Assembly: GCA_025267735.1 (NCBI GenBank)
Contig: CM046307.1
Location: forward strand, 37,129,231-37,193,230
DNA length: 64,000 nucleotides
Direction: 5' to 3'
Source of the DNA: Mactra quadrangularis
Lineage: Eukaryota; Mollusca; Bivalvia; Venerida; Mactridae
The position numbers and the translations under genes were made by a program. This document shows, one piece after another, positions 24,785 through 36,174 of this stretch. The notes under the pieces were generated by a model. It was not told the origin of the DNA, searched no databases, and saw only the letters and a list, made by a program, of their open reading frames with translations. The first letter of the stretch is position 1; every line of letters starts with the position of its first letter.

Positions 24785-25339
24785 CTGAAAGAAATAAAAT
24801 AATTAGTTTAGATTATGGCTGTCGCTAGGTTGAAAGGTTGGTATTATAGCTTGTGAGAGAAAAAAAACATTACAGACCTAATTATAATTGACAAGTGTAA
24901 AGTGGAACTGTTTAGAATGTGAACACGTCAAAATACCATATAAATCAAGAACATAACGAATAAATGAACTGACGCACACAAGTGTTAGTGACTCTTACAA
25001 TATAAGACTATACGAACATGAAAAAAATGTTCGCTTGGATTATTCATTTGACATCTTTCGATGCACATACGACGGTGTCTGATATTCCCAGATATTAATG
25101 TTTAGTACAAATTACAGACTCAGTTAGTTTTGGTAATATTATTTGTGTAAGTCGTAATTGTTTGACTTTAAGATTTTTGTGTTAAGTATGCAAAAATTAA
25201 TGGTGTCAAATACACTCAATAAAAGTTAAATCAAGTTAAAAACGGTCGCACCAATATCAGGTTTTGTGAACACTACAGTAATGGGAAATGCAACGGTGCG
25301 ATAGGAAAGTATGATTTTAATGCCATTGATCTAGCAAGT

Positions 25340-27380
25340 CCCTTGATCGTCTGTAAATTGATAAACGTGGGTGTTGTGTACCTTCACCAACAGTCATTGT
25401 TGATACCAATCACAGCATGCAAACAAGAAACCTTGTCGTGCGTAATGCCATTTTTCATGCTACTATGTACGACCATGATTATATCGTGTAAAGTATCAGT
25501 AATTCATCAGAACTAAATGGAGAGAATGAAAACCTAGAACAACGAGGCATACATAAATCAACATAGATCTACAACATATATAGTGTAGTCACGGAATACT
25601 CAAAAGCATCGTATTGTTTTCACTATCATTGTCAAGATAATAGATGATAATATGTGTAGGCACCATGTATTTAGAAGTCTCTTTCATGACCATCATTTTA
25701 AGTGTATGTGTTTGTAATATTGCTATATAAGACTACTACTAGTAATCTGAATCTAATTTTACTTTTGTTGGTTCATACAAATCAGCAATTAAAGAGAAAA
25801 TTTAAAAACCTTAACGGAGTATCTAATATATCTACAGGTTGATACCAGCTAGTACAGAATATTTTAAATTCTCATTTTTTCCTAGGGCTATATACCACTG
25901 GAACAATCTACCAACACGTGTTCCTATTTTATCATCTGTGGATATGTTCAGTGCTGCTGTCAGTAGCATTGAACATGATTCACCCTAAATCTACTGTCAC
26001 TACTTTTATTATTTTTGTGTTTATTTTTTATTTTATTTTTTAACCAAACCTATTTTATCCCTTTTTTATCTTTTCTGTTTCTTTTACATTTATTTTATTT
26101 GCTCTTATTTATATACTTTGGCGGCTTGACGCGCACCTATCTACGTCCCCGCGAGGGGTTTATGACAGTATAGGAAGATATATACATATAATGATTGCCA
26201 GATAGCGAAAATGTTGGTTTATCTACTAGTTTGATTCATTCACCAAATTTGTGGACACATATGATTTATTGAAATGGTTTTTGAATAAGGTTTAACATTA
26301 ACTATTTTGTATGATTTAATTACTATGCACGACGTCGCTTGAGATGGATAGCAGCATTGATTGTAATATTATGCATCTCTGAGTATATTTCTAGATATCT
26401 CTTACTTTAAACTTTATCTACAATGTGGTATGCTGATATTTTACGTAATACATTATTCATAGAAAATATCGGCAAGACAAATGCATTGTGTAATAAGCTT
26501 TAAGTAACGTATTTTGATTGACTCATTAGTGAACTGTTCTCAAACGAACAAGATGACCTAGAGGTAGTAACAGACATAACATAACTTAATGTTGCTAAGT
26601 AAAGGAAATTGCCAATAGTCTGGGGATACAATGATGTATTGCAACCAGATATTGTGAACTCAAGTCACTAAGCAAGTGTAAATACTTGATTTAGTATAGG
26701 CAATAATGTTATGTGAATGACCGTATTGCTGGTGAAAGGAGGAAACAACCAGAACATTACGCTTTAACATTACGATGCAATAGATGGTATTAACTAAATG
26801 AAAGGTTCGATGTAAACAGATTGGGTATTCAATACTTATATACAACGCAATACATATTAACGACGATAGTAAGGTTACATTTGATAAAAGTACTTTTTAA
26901 TGCAAACATTTTTTATTTCAATTTCATCATTAATATTTATTGCAATAATTTCAACAGCTGATACAAAACCTTCAACCGAAATCAGTTGTTCTATTTCTAA
27001 GCTAATTGCTATTGTAATAATATGTTATACAATAAAACATGTTGTCAATATTTTATTACGGGGAATCAATGTATTTTATAACAATCAAAAATATCAACTT
27101 TCCTTATAATTATGAATTATGTTAGAATTATTTATTACCTCACAATAATTCATAATTGGCAATAAAAATCATAATGACGCTTTTTGTAATCTGTTACAAT
27201 CAGTTATTATAAAACTTTTATCTGTTTGCTAGAAAATTTTTAATGGAATTCACTCAGATAGATTTGCACTTGTTTATTGTTTAATAATGTTCCATTGATT
27301 AGATAAAATAATCAACAATTAATCGGTTACACCACTCATGATGTTTCTAATATTTTTTTCATACAAAATGTTACTATATA
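25340..27380. repeat. Intronic tandem duplication, copy A
   Basis: Segments recur in order at 28.93-31.15 kb. 25400-25620 pairs with 28980-29200 (shared TTGTAAAGTATCA-type landmarks), 26450-26580 with 29875-30005 (near-identical ACATTATTCATAGAAAATAT and AACGTATTTTGATTGACTC), 26980-27230 with 30750-30970, and 27290-27345 with 31060-31115. The LINE fragment at 25833-26190 is present only in this copy. Confidence 0.8.
25833..26190 (+). mobile_element. 5'-truncated LINE: reverse-transcriptase C-terminus and 3' UTR
   Basis: From 25833 an open frame of 52 codons to TAA 25986-25988 reads YRLIPASTEYFKFSFFPRA then IYHWNNLPTRV and FSAAVSSIEHDSP. This has the SFFPRTI-WN-LP signature that ends many CR1/Jockey-type non-LTR reverse transcriptases. 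A T-rich 3' UTR follows, with a CCCCGCGAGGGG hairpin at about 26147-26158. It stops near 26190, after which host sequence resumes. A stop just before 25833 and the missing upstream domains show it is a dead, 5'-truncated insertion. The insertion is opposite in sense to the host gene and absent from intronic copy B. Confidence 0.82.
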
Positions 27381-27402
27381 ACCCATTTTATCTATGTTTT
27401 AA

Positions 27403-27738
27403 TGCCTTGGTCCCATAAAATCGTGGCTTCTTGCGGATCCGTACGTGCAGACAGTCGTAGGCCGCGGGAAGCCTTGCGACGGTACGCAAATTGTACAAAA
27501 CAACACACACGTACGTAGCCGTAGCTGGAAGATATGCCTGTTTAATCTATACTCGGTCATTATTTTGTTCACGAATTTGAAACTGATTCGTGTATCAATG
27601 GTTCATTTCACGGACCCTGGTAAAAACGAAACAATCCGTACGGGTACGCAAGAGTTCGTACGAGTCCTTGCGGAGCTTGACATCACGTTGCCCGTACGGT
27701 GCCCTCACGGCTATTTTTATGTTTATGGGACTGTAGCA
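27403..27738. mobile_element. Harbinger-like MITE, copy 2
   Basis: A 336-bp element is flanked by a perfect TAA target duplication (27400-27402 and 27739-27741). The interior closely matches 7334-7684, including GTACGTGCAGACAGTCGTAG and GGACCCTGGTAAAAACG. Ends are TGCCTTGGTCCCATA and the complement of TATGGGACTGTAGCA. It lies in the SCYL2-like intron. The open frame across it (27445-27741) has no independent support. Confidence 0.85.
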
Positions 27739-28339
27739 TAAGGAATAGGATAGAACTTGTATACAAATAAAAAAATATTTGCTCAGTATTTATAATTTAG
27801 TTTTATTATCTTAGGTGTTCTTATATATTTTGATGTCATTCACTACATGATTACACAAATAATGCTTAACGCGAAATTGAGATTTAAAGTTTTCTTTACA
27901 ATCTTGTTCTAAAATTATTGGACTAAATAAGGTGTAGGTGTTTCTATCATGTAACCTTGACGTAGAGAAGCAATTGTAGGTGAATTTCAATGTAACAAGC
28001 ATTGTCTTAGATAGAATTCGAACATTCATTCAATGAAATTGATACAGAAACAACAATCCCTCTGTTTAAGGTATTCGCATTTTTTTCAATAAATAATTCA
28101 ATAAAATGCAGATTGAATTCTCAAAAAGTAAAACATATAGTATAAATAAAGCACCAATAGCGCTGTCAGACATAGGGTTTTGATGATGTATTTGGCTTAT
28201 ACAACAAACGGAAGCGATACAAAGAACCCTACCTAACATAAGTCAGATAAGATATACATGAACTTAAACTGTACAAACAGCATATAGTCTGCTTCTTGAC
28301 ACATAATGCGAACTACATTAATTATAGTAGTAATTACCC

Positions 28340-28690
28340 CTTTTAATTGAGCGTGTGCGGCTTAGTGCAATCGTCCGAGGCGGATATAAAAGAAGAGTTG
28401 CTACAGTCCGCTACTTTACATGGGGAAATCCATGTAAATTATCATAATTATATATAATTTTTATAATTAATAGAGGTAAACATTCTTTCAAGTGACAACA
28501 AGAATTCATCATCACCAAATACATTAGGAACACTTCGACCATTCATTAAATAAATAAGATCGGAAGAATTCGTGGGGTCTAACAAGCCGCTTGAGTTTTT
28601 ACTACGTAAGCGAGGGGAGGCGAGGCGAAGCATAGGCGAAGCCCGTAACGTTAGCGCAAACAGTTCTTGTCGTAAACACATAAGACTTCA
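28340..28690. other. GC-rich block of unknown origin in the intron
   Basis: This stretch contrasts with the AT-rich surroundings. It has a TATAAAAG-like element near 28385, a hairpin TTTACATGG with complement at about 28416-28439, and an AGGCGAGGCGAAGC-type run near 28618-28645. On the minus strand 28448-28681 is open for 77 codons, including DPTNSSDLIYLMNGRSVPN then FGDDEFLLSLERMFTSI, which looks protein-like but matches nothing I recognise. A transposon fragment or an unrecognised exon are both possible. Confidence 0.35.
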
Positions 28691-28929
28691 TAAAAATATT
28701 TCTTTTGCTATATATGTTGCTCATTGGATACCATTGAATCGTGCATTTCATATTTGTTGACAAAAACGAGACATGTGTGAGACATGGCCGAGGAATTTCG
28801 AATGCACTAGATATTCACTTTGCTAACAATTAAATAATAGTGTAAATGAAAATATATCAACTGATAACTTACATTAAATATGGTATGTATATATGTGCTT
28901 TAATCTATAAACCCTCTTCTAATAAAACA

Positions 28930-31150
28930 CACACAAATTTATGAACCTGTTGTTGTCAAACTGCTTTTGTCGATCCAAATTTACATCATGCAAGCAAGCA
29001 ATTAGTGCCCTATGTGACATAACAATTAGTCATTCTAGTATGTCCGCCCATGGATTTAACTTGTAAAGTATCATTAATTTATCAATACTAAGTGAAACAG
29101 TTCACATATACTGAGAACATCAAGGCCTATTCAGAGTACGTACAAACAGAGACCTATAAAATATATAGTTTTGTCACGAAACAATACATCCACTGGAAAA
29201 GGATTTTGACATTTGTATAGCCGTTTCAAACCTAAAGATTCCCTAGTTTACATCAATTAATGTGTGTGTGTTTGCCAGTATAATTTTGTAATTATGGATA
29301 TTAATTTAAGTTCATATTTATATCCACAACTACTGGAATCTAGCTAGCGTGTCAATCTTTCTGTCGTTGACGCAGCTTGTTTTGATACTACACAGAATGA
29401 TGAACTTGACTAACACCCAATTGTATGATGATTTTGTCATCATCATAAATAATTATAAATGACGCATATAATAAAACACTATAACAAAAATTTTCATAAA
29501 TATTTCCATAGCTGTGATAAGCGAATTTATCCCCTAGTCAAAATTGTTAGTAGGGAAACCATTTATAATCTCATATGCACATCCCAGCTTACTATAACCA
29601 ACCATTCATAATTAGCATTTACCACAATAAGGTGGCGCAACCGTAATCGCCATAAAGTATTTTAGAAGACACAAGGGAAATTTTGTTGGAACATTTGAAA
29701 TAAGATAGGTGACAAAGGATAACAAACGTCTTCAAATTATAACCCTATGTAATTACGTTAAAATGTATGTTCTAGTAGTGTAATCTGTCCATCGTACTTG
29801 GGTAGATAGGTAAATGCGTAGATTTAAATGTCAACATACAAAGGTATGCCGTGATCTTTTATGCTTACATCTTTTACATTATTCATAGAAAATATTTGCA
29901 GGACAAATACATTGTGTACAAGGTTTAAATAACGTATTTTGATTGACTCGTAAGTAAACTATTCTCAATCTAATAAGATAACCTACAGGCAGTATAAGAC
30001 ATAAATGAATGAATGCTGCTACAGAAATTGTCAATATTCTGATGATCAAATGATAAATTGTAATCAGAGGTCGTTTATAATGTGACATAGCAAGTAGGAG
30101 TAAAATGTGTATGACCATACCCTTTGCAAGGATGTAGCGAACATCTTAACTAAATGTACGAGTAAATGAAATGGTGTATAAAAACATTTTGGAGGATTAT
30201 CTGTTGAACAAATTTGACTAAAACTAACACGAAAGTGGTCAGCATTGTTTGAACGAGGCGTACCTGTTAATATATACTTTTACTGAATACATCCCTAGGA
30301 TCCCTCTTAAAATGTTTCAATTTATATTAACTCCTTCGATTATTTTCAGCATTTAATAACATTGATACATATTCAATAACTACACTGTCGTAAATAGCAT
30401 GAACAAAACGATTTCTTTAAAGGCAAATTAAATTAATCACTGTCACGTATATCTCTTATTTTCTTCGTATTAATTGATATGCTTTTCGTTTATTCACACA
30501 CCTCATGGCATAACACATTATAAAAAAGACGCAACCACTAAAGATGCAAAATAAACTATGAAAGAGAAAGAGAACTGTATACATCGTAATTTCCTTTCTT
30601 TCATATCCTTTTCAAAAACTAATTAGATTGCATTGTTGGATAATTTATACGTGTTGTATAATAATAGTTTATATGTTTATTCAGAGAAACATGTTTAAAC
30701 TAACCAGATACAGAAATGCAATCAACCTATGCTATTATCATGTTTTATAGCAATCAAGTGTGTTATTTCTAAGCCAATCGTTCGCGTAACTATGTATTGT
30801 ACAATAAAACGTATCAATTGTCAAGTTTGTATCAAAGGAAATAATGTAATATATAACATAAAAACAAATATCAATTGATAATTTCCTCACAATATAATAA
30901 ATTAATGATTTATATTTGGTTATAAAATCAGAATGAATATTTTGTAATTTGTTATAAAATTTTATTTGTAGCCATAGAAGGTTCCCTTAGTCATCGTGCA
31001 GGGAAAATATGAATGAACTGGACATAAACAGATTTGCATTTGTTAATTGTAAAATTATGTCCCATTGAAATAAGAAACCAACCATCATTTTTTCAGTTAT
31101 ATCACTCATGATGTTGTTTTAATGTTTAATACAATAAGTATTTATTTACC
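28930..31150. repeat. Intronic tandem duplication, copy B
   Basis: Direct, diverged copy of 25340-27380 (pairings given there). The two copies are about 3.5 kb apart in start. It lacks the LINE fragment of copy A. No exon-like sequence was found in it. Confidence 0.8.
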
Positions 31151-32656
31151 TCTGATTCAATGTATCGTTTGTGGAATGAACATTCTTTCCAAAACGTAAC
31201 AATTTGTAATATCTGCTCTTTTAATTATACTTTAACAATTCAGTTGTAATCAATAGGAATAATATATATATACATGAACATAATATAAGCCAACATGTCA
31301 GTCTTTGACGACAATCTCTAATAAGTGAAATCACTTTCAAACAGGCGACCCTAACAGTAACAATTAAAACCCGGATGTATTGAAACAGTCACAATCTTGC
31401 TAATATCAGTTTAACAAAAGTAACAATAAAGATATGTTTAACTTATGATTCATAATCATTACTAACCAGATTTGGTCACTGTTTTAAACTTGATTTTCAG
31501 CACTAGTACGCAAATATCGTACCGTACAACAAATAGGTGAAAAGATCGAAATTACAATTAATCTTTTTTTTAAGATTTTGTCAGGATCACAAAGCGTTTA
31601 AAGGAAAATGAAGTTGATATCGTTGCTTACGTTAAACCGCACTTAAACTTGTTCGGGATCGTAGACAGTTACTTTGATTGTACATATATACGGGTAGATG
31701 CGCTTATGTTTAATCAAATTAAACCAATATGAAACAGGGTTAGCTTCACAAAATGACTGTAATAGTTAACAAAAGTAAAATAGAAAAGAGGTGTTATCTA
31801 ATAACAGATACCATTATGGTACATTCTTGAAGATTAAGGCAGACTTAGTTTACGGCTTGTCAAATCTGATAAATTAACACATTTAGTTAAGTTGATTACA
31901 TTTGACAGAAAGACGTCGACAGCATTGATTTTATTAGGTTTCTCATAGTTCTATTATATAAGCTGCTTTCATTAATGAGACAACATTCCTTGCACATAAT
32001 TGTGACAACTTTGTTTTACAAAATTATTTACAAATAACGCTGTGCATTACATAGTACGCAAGATGTCTCTGGAGTTTCAAATTGACATATAACAGTCTCG
32101 CATTGGTTTTAATTCTGGCAAGGACTGAACATAATATTTTGACTAATCAAACTTGACCACCAGTAGCAACAGTTGTCTCAAATAATGCATCTTAAACTAT
32201 TTTGAGATAAGGTAATTTGTAACCCTCATTCTAGTGACTTCATTATCCCTAAAGTATTCGTGTTGTTAAGGAAAATGATATAAAAAGTCTCAGCACTGGA
32301 CTTCAATACGCAGCGAAGTTACTGAAACATACATCTTTGGAAATAGTAGAAGATAGTATTATACATATAAATAATTTTAATCAAATAACCAAACAATGTC
32401 AAAAGAATACCTATACATTTTATTTGAAATATCAATCTAATAAATGATAATGTTTTCTCTGCATGAACTCTTAAAAAGAGTTTGTTACTCAACAGGATAC
32501 GAATGAGTTTATACTTCTGTGCAAACATACATAACGTACACCCGAGCCCGTTTAGGATAAAATGAGACATAGTTTACATAGAATATCGTTAAGATGTGTC
32601 ACAAGTTATCCTAAACGACCTATATCAACAAGTAAATGAAATAAAGTTACTTTTAC

Positions 32657-32932
32657 CTTATTATCATCAAGTCTCACGGCATCAAATATCTTCCACACCA
32701 TCTCAGGACCACAACTAGCCACATGTTGTCGTATATCATAATATCTAGTAATAGGGTTTACCTCATCTGATATAATAGAATGTTTTAACATAGAGAATAC
32801 ATCCATGGTTTTATTGATAGTTGATGAACAACACGATATTCTACATGGTGAACAAGGTTTGGATTCTAATTGTTGACAGTATTCAGTCTGGTCGGTATCG
32901 TAATAGTCGTTATACGATGAACGGTAAGACAT
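32657..32932 (-). CDS. SCYL2-like pseudokinase, first coding exon (N-terminus)
   Basis: A 92-codon exon starts at ATG 32932-32930 and ends at donor AAG|GTAAAA (32657/32656), phase 0. From residue 43 it reads MDVFSMLKHSI, then NPITRYYDIRQHVASCGPEM (residues 59-78) and VWKIFDAVRLDDNK. This follows the SCYL2 N-terminus (NPVTREFDVGRHIASGGNGLAWKIFNG), the start of the kinase-like domain with its altered glycine loop. The next exon begins EVSVFFFEKK, exactly where SCYL2 continues. Residues 1-42 (MSYRSS onward, with Cys at 19, 27, 30, 34 and 35) have no counterpart in the SCYL2 I know. Translation may therefore start at Met43, which aligns with the usual start. An acceptor-like TTTTATTTCAG ends at 32967, so a 5' UTR exon probably lies upstream. 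Confidence 0.88.
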
Positions 32933-32966
32933 AGGGTATCACTGTAGAATTTTACATCGGAAATTT
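32933..32966 (-). other. 5' UTR portion of the SCYL2-like coding exon
   Basis: On the minus strand a pyrimidine-rich stretch ending TTTATTTCAG (through 32967) is followed by 34 bases before the ATG at 32932. These contain a minimal ATG-TAA upstream frame. This suggests that the exon begins at 32966 and that transcription starts in an upstream exon not identified here. Confidence 0.5.
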
Positions 32967-33849
32967 CTGAAATAAAAGTTACAAAACAAGTGTTAATTTC
33001 TCTCTTAATATAAAAGTACATGTTTAAGATTCTGAATCAAAAGGACAAATTATTTGCTTCAAACCCAGTTATGTTCTCAAGCTATTTTTACACCATTATT
33101 CTAATAAAATAAACATATTATAATAATGAGTATTCATAGAATATTCTTTCCAAATATTACATTTAGAACATAACAGCTATGTTTGTATTGAAGTTTAGAG
33201 GTTTTATTGCTTAAGAACCTGCTTAATCTTCATACTTTGATAATAAAGACTAATGTATAATCACTGAGTAAAGATACGTGATAAATTCGTGCACAATTAT
33301 GTGGTGCCTAGAACGAGGACTTCATTGATATTATAGTTTTTAAAACAATGCAAGTTGACAAGCCATTTCTCATAATGCTTTATGGAGAAAAACTTACATT
33401 AGCCATACGTGCATATTTCACAAACGATTTTTAATACAATTGTTTAGGCTGAAAAGGTATCAAATTGAAGAAACTTTCAACACACAATGAAGATAACGTT
33501 CGACAAACTAAACCTTAATATTATTGAAGTACTATATAAATTGTGAAATCATGATACAGTTGACCACGCTACGTCTGGTGATTCCTGCAATAAAATACAT
33601 TTTTGTCGCGTACTTTATATTCATAACTAAAGCATGCTTCATTTCTTGAACTAATCATTTGCAAACAAGTGCCATGCTTTAAGACTTGGAATAGTCAATG
33701 AAGATAAAGATATTCAATATTTATGTTTAAAATGTCATAGGAAGACATGCATTTGTATTTTATTAACAAATCAAGGCCACGTTTTATTGTCAAACCCTTT
33801 CTAGCAGCATATTTTGTTTTAACAAATCAATTCAAATTCTTTGACAAGA

Positions 33850-34245
33850 TATAACAAGAGCTGTCAGAATAGATAGCATGCTCGACTAAGTAAGTATTTG
33901 TCACAGGAGATGTGGTTGATGAAAAGGAACATACATATTTTAAAATTTGAAAATAAAACCTAAACAAATTAAAAGTAAAAAAAAAGTAAAGAAAACTTTT
34001 AGTTCAAGGGGAGATAATTCTGAAGAAAAAGTATTTGGAGTCAGAACCTTGTCACGTGAGATGCGGTTGATAATAAGGAACATATCTTTAAAGTTTGAAG
34101 TTGATACCTTAAGAAATAAAAAAAAGTTATTGTAAAAAATATTTTACTGCACAAAACTTTAATCAGAAATGTGGACGCCGACGGCGACGCCGACGCTAGG
34201 GAGAGAAGGAGAGCTCTTCATTTACTTCGTAAAGTCGACCTAAAA
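33850..34245. repeat. Bivalve dispersed repeat (CAAGAGCTGTCA...GACGCCGACGCT type)
   Basis: The block opens with ACAAGAGCTGTCAGAATAGA and ATGCTCGACTA and closes with GACGCCGACGGCGACGCCGA, GCTAGGG, AGAGCTCTTCAT and AAAGTCGACCTAAAAA. I recognise these start and end landmarks from a very common interspersed repeat of heterodont clams. Inside, a GATGCGGTTGAT-AAGGAACAT-AAA-TTTGAA motif occurs twice (about 33910-33950 and 34060-34100). An open frame at 33947-34135 is incidental. The family name was not checked. Confidence 0.72.
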
Positions 34246-34840
34246 ACCATTTTCAAATGTTGGAATGATTCTGTATAATGCAAACATTTGGCATTTACAC
34301 ATCTGATATTTCAGTGTTCAGAAACAATTAGTTCTCTTGGATATTAAATTACTTTGATTGATAAAAAATCTAATTTCATCTATATTACAGTTTTGTGCAT
34401 TGACTTCGTAAAGTCTAGATGTAGTTATATTACCAATCAACACGTAATCGTCGAATTTCGAGAATATCAGAAAATGAAAATTAAATATTTCGACTATAAA
34501 GGCAACTTTAATTAGTAAAAACTAAATTTGAGAGAATATAAAATATGATACTATTCACAAGTGAAAATTGCAAAACGATTTAATATCGAGATTAGTTTTT
34601 ATTTGAGTTTATTTAATTATTTCTGTATTCCCCAGAGCGAACATTTTGACGACAAGATATTGCATTAAAGGTTCCTGTCTCCATTTCCGAGAAGACAAAC
34701 TTTTATAAAACCGAGTCCAATCAAAGTGTTTTCATTTCACATTCACGAATTTTAAGATTAAAAGTATTGCATTAGCTTTATTAGTTTTGTTTTAATAGTC
34801 ATTTTATATACGGTCGTATCTATAATACAACCCAGAGGAT

Positions 34841-36169
34841 ATAGAGGATATTCGCCAATTTTGGTGTAAGATCGATTTATATTTCACCGAGTGAGCTTAG
34901 AAAACATATTTTCACGAGTGGCGTAGCCACGAGTGTAAATGTCATTTTCTGAGCTCACAAGGTGAAATATAAATCGATCTTACACCGAAATCGGCGAATT
35001 TTCTGTTTCTTTCATGCTGTTCACCTGAAAATGATGCAAGACCATCTAGATTCTACCTGTGCCAGTTCATGGACAGACCGTATGACTCATTATTAATGTG
35101 ATAGAGCGAAAATAAGTAGTTCCAGTGTGCATAATTTATTGTAATATAATCGTTCATTTCTAAAGACAATACCCATCCAAATTTAATAAATCCATGCTTG
35201 TTGCGGCAAAGAAGTATGAGGGAAAACAATTTTAAACTCGAAAATCGTGTTCCTTACGCGGATGGAGACAAATGTGTACTGCATGAACAGTCAATGTCAA
35301 GGTAAGTGTGTCTGAGTTGGACTACGCGAATTTTAAATCAATACAGTTTTTATTGTGATGTCATATTACGCGGTAAACGGAAGGATTTAAACGATATTAT
35401 TAAGCGACTGGAAAGTACATGTTTCACAATTATGATATGGATATACGGATAATGTAAGGAAACACATAGAATCTAGATCTACGCACTAAAGGGATGTGTC
35501 ATTGATTTGTCAAAATGGCGAAGACTCAAGAAAGCCGATGATTTTTAAGCCAGTTCATTATATCTAATTTATGCACAGATTGGCTTGGACTAATACTAGC
35601 CAACCTTTGTATTTACCGTATAATGACTGGATATTCGTCAAATGAATCAACGAATGGAATCCAATAGCAATGAACACGATGCAGCTTTGATACAGTCAAC
35701 GTTCAGATATGTTTGAGTTTTTCCTCGCTGGATTTGAATGGTGACGTAAGTTATTCTAAGATTTGTAATGAATTTTCTCATGAAAACCTGTATTAAACTA
35801 TTCATTAAAAGCACGAAACTCTCGCATTTGACCCCAATTATGTTAAAAAAATCTCCATGACGCAGTCGCGTGATTGCCGTGTAATCTGGACTGAAGCTGT
35901 GTCGACTAAATTTGTAGACTTTCGTTTTAAAAATTAGTTAGCAACAGGATATGTTGGATTTGTTTATATCATCTCCAGCATCATCTAATGCATTTTGTCA
36001 CCATTGAACTTGCTTATATGATGTTTGAAATAGCTCTAGCTTGTCTGTCTCCCTTGAAAAAGTAGTCCGTCATTTTTTTATATTTTCACCGTAGTGAAAA
36101 TATAAACCGATATTTTCATCGTTTATTTTCATCGTATAACACAGCATTTCACCGTTAAGCATGAAAGAA
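34841..36169. mobile_element. 1.35-kb hairpin-bearing repeat, copy 2
   Basis: Second copy of 22317-23671, collinear over its whole length with few substitutions. The hairpin is at 34850-34999. Small indels against copy 1 include one unit of an 11-bp repeat (TTTTGATACAG, present twice near 23177-23195, once here) and several 1-9 base gaps that break every long frame. Left and right flanks differ completely from those of copy 1, so the unit ends are well placed. No clear target duplication was seen. Confidence 0.8.
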
Positions 36170-36174
36170 ATATT

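Larger units (their letters stand above)
24785..32656 (-). other. Intron of the SCYL2-like gene (7.9 kb)
   Basis: This is the phase-0 intron between the two visible coding exons, with donor GTAAAA at 32656-32651 and acceptor CAG at 24787-24785. It contains a direct tandem duplication (about 25.3-27.4 and 28.9-31.1 kb), a LINE 3' end, a Harbinger-like MITE and a GC-rich block at 28.3-28.7 kb. Confidence 0.8.
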
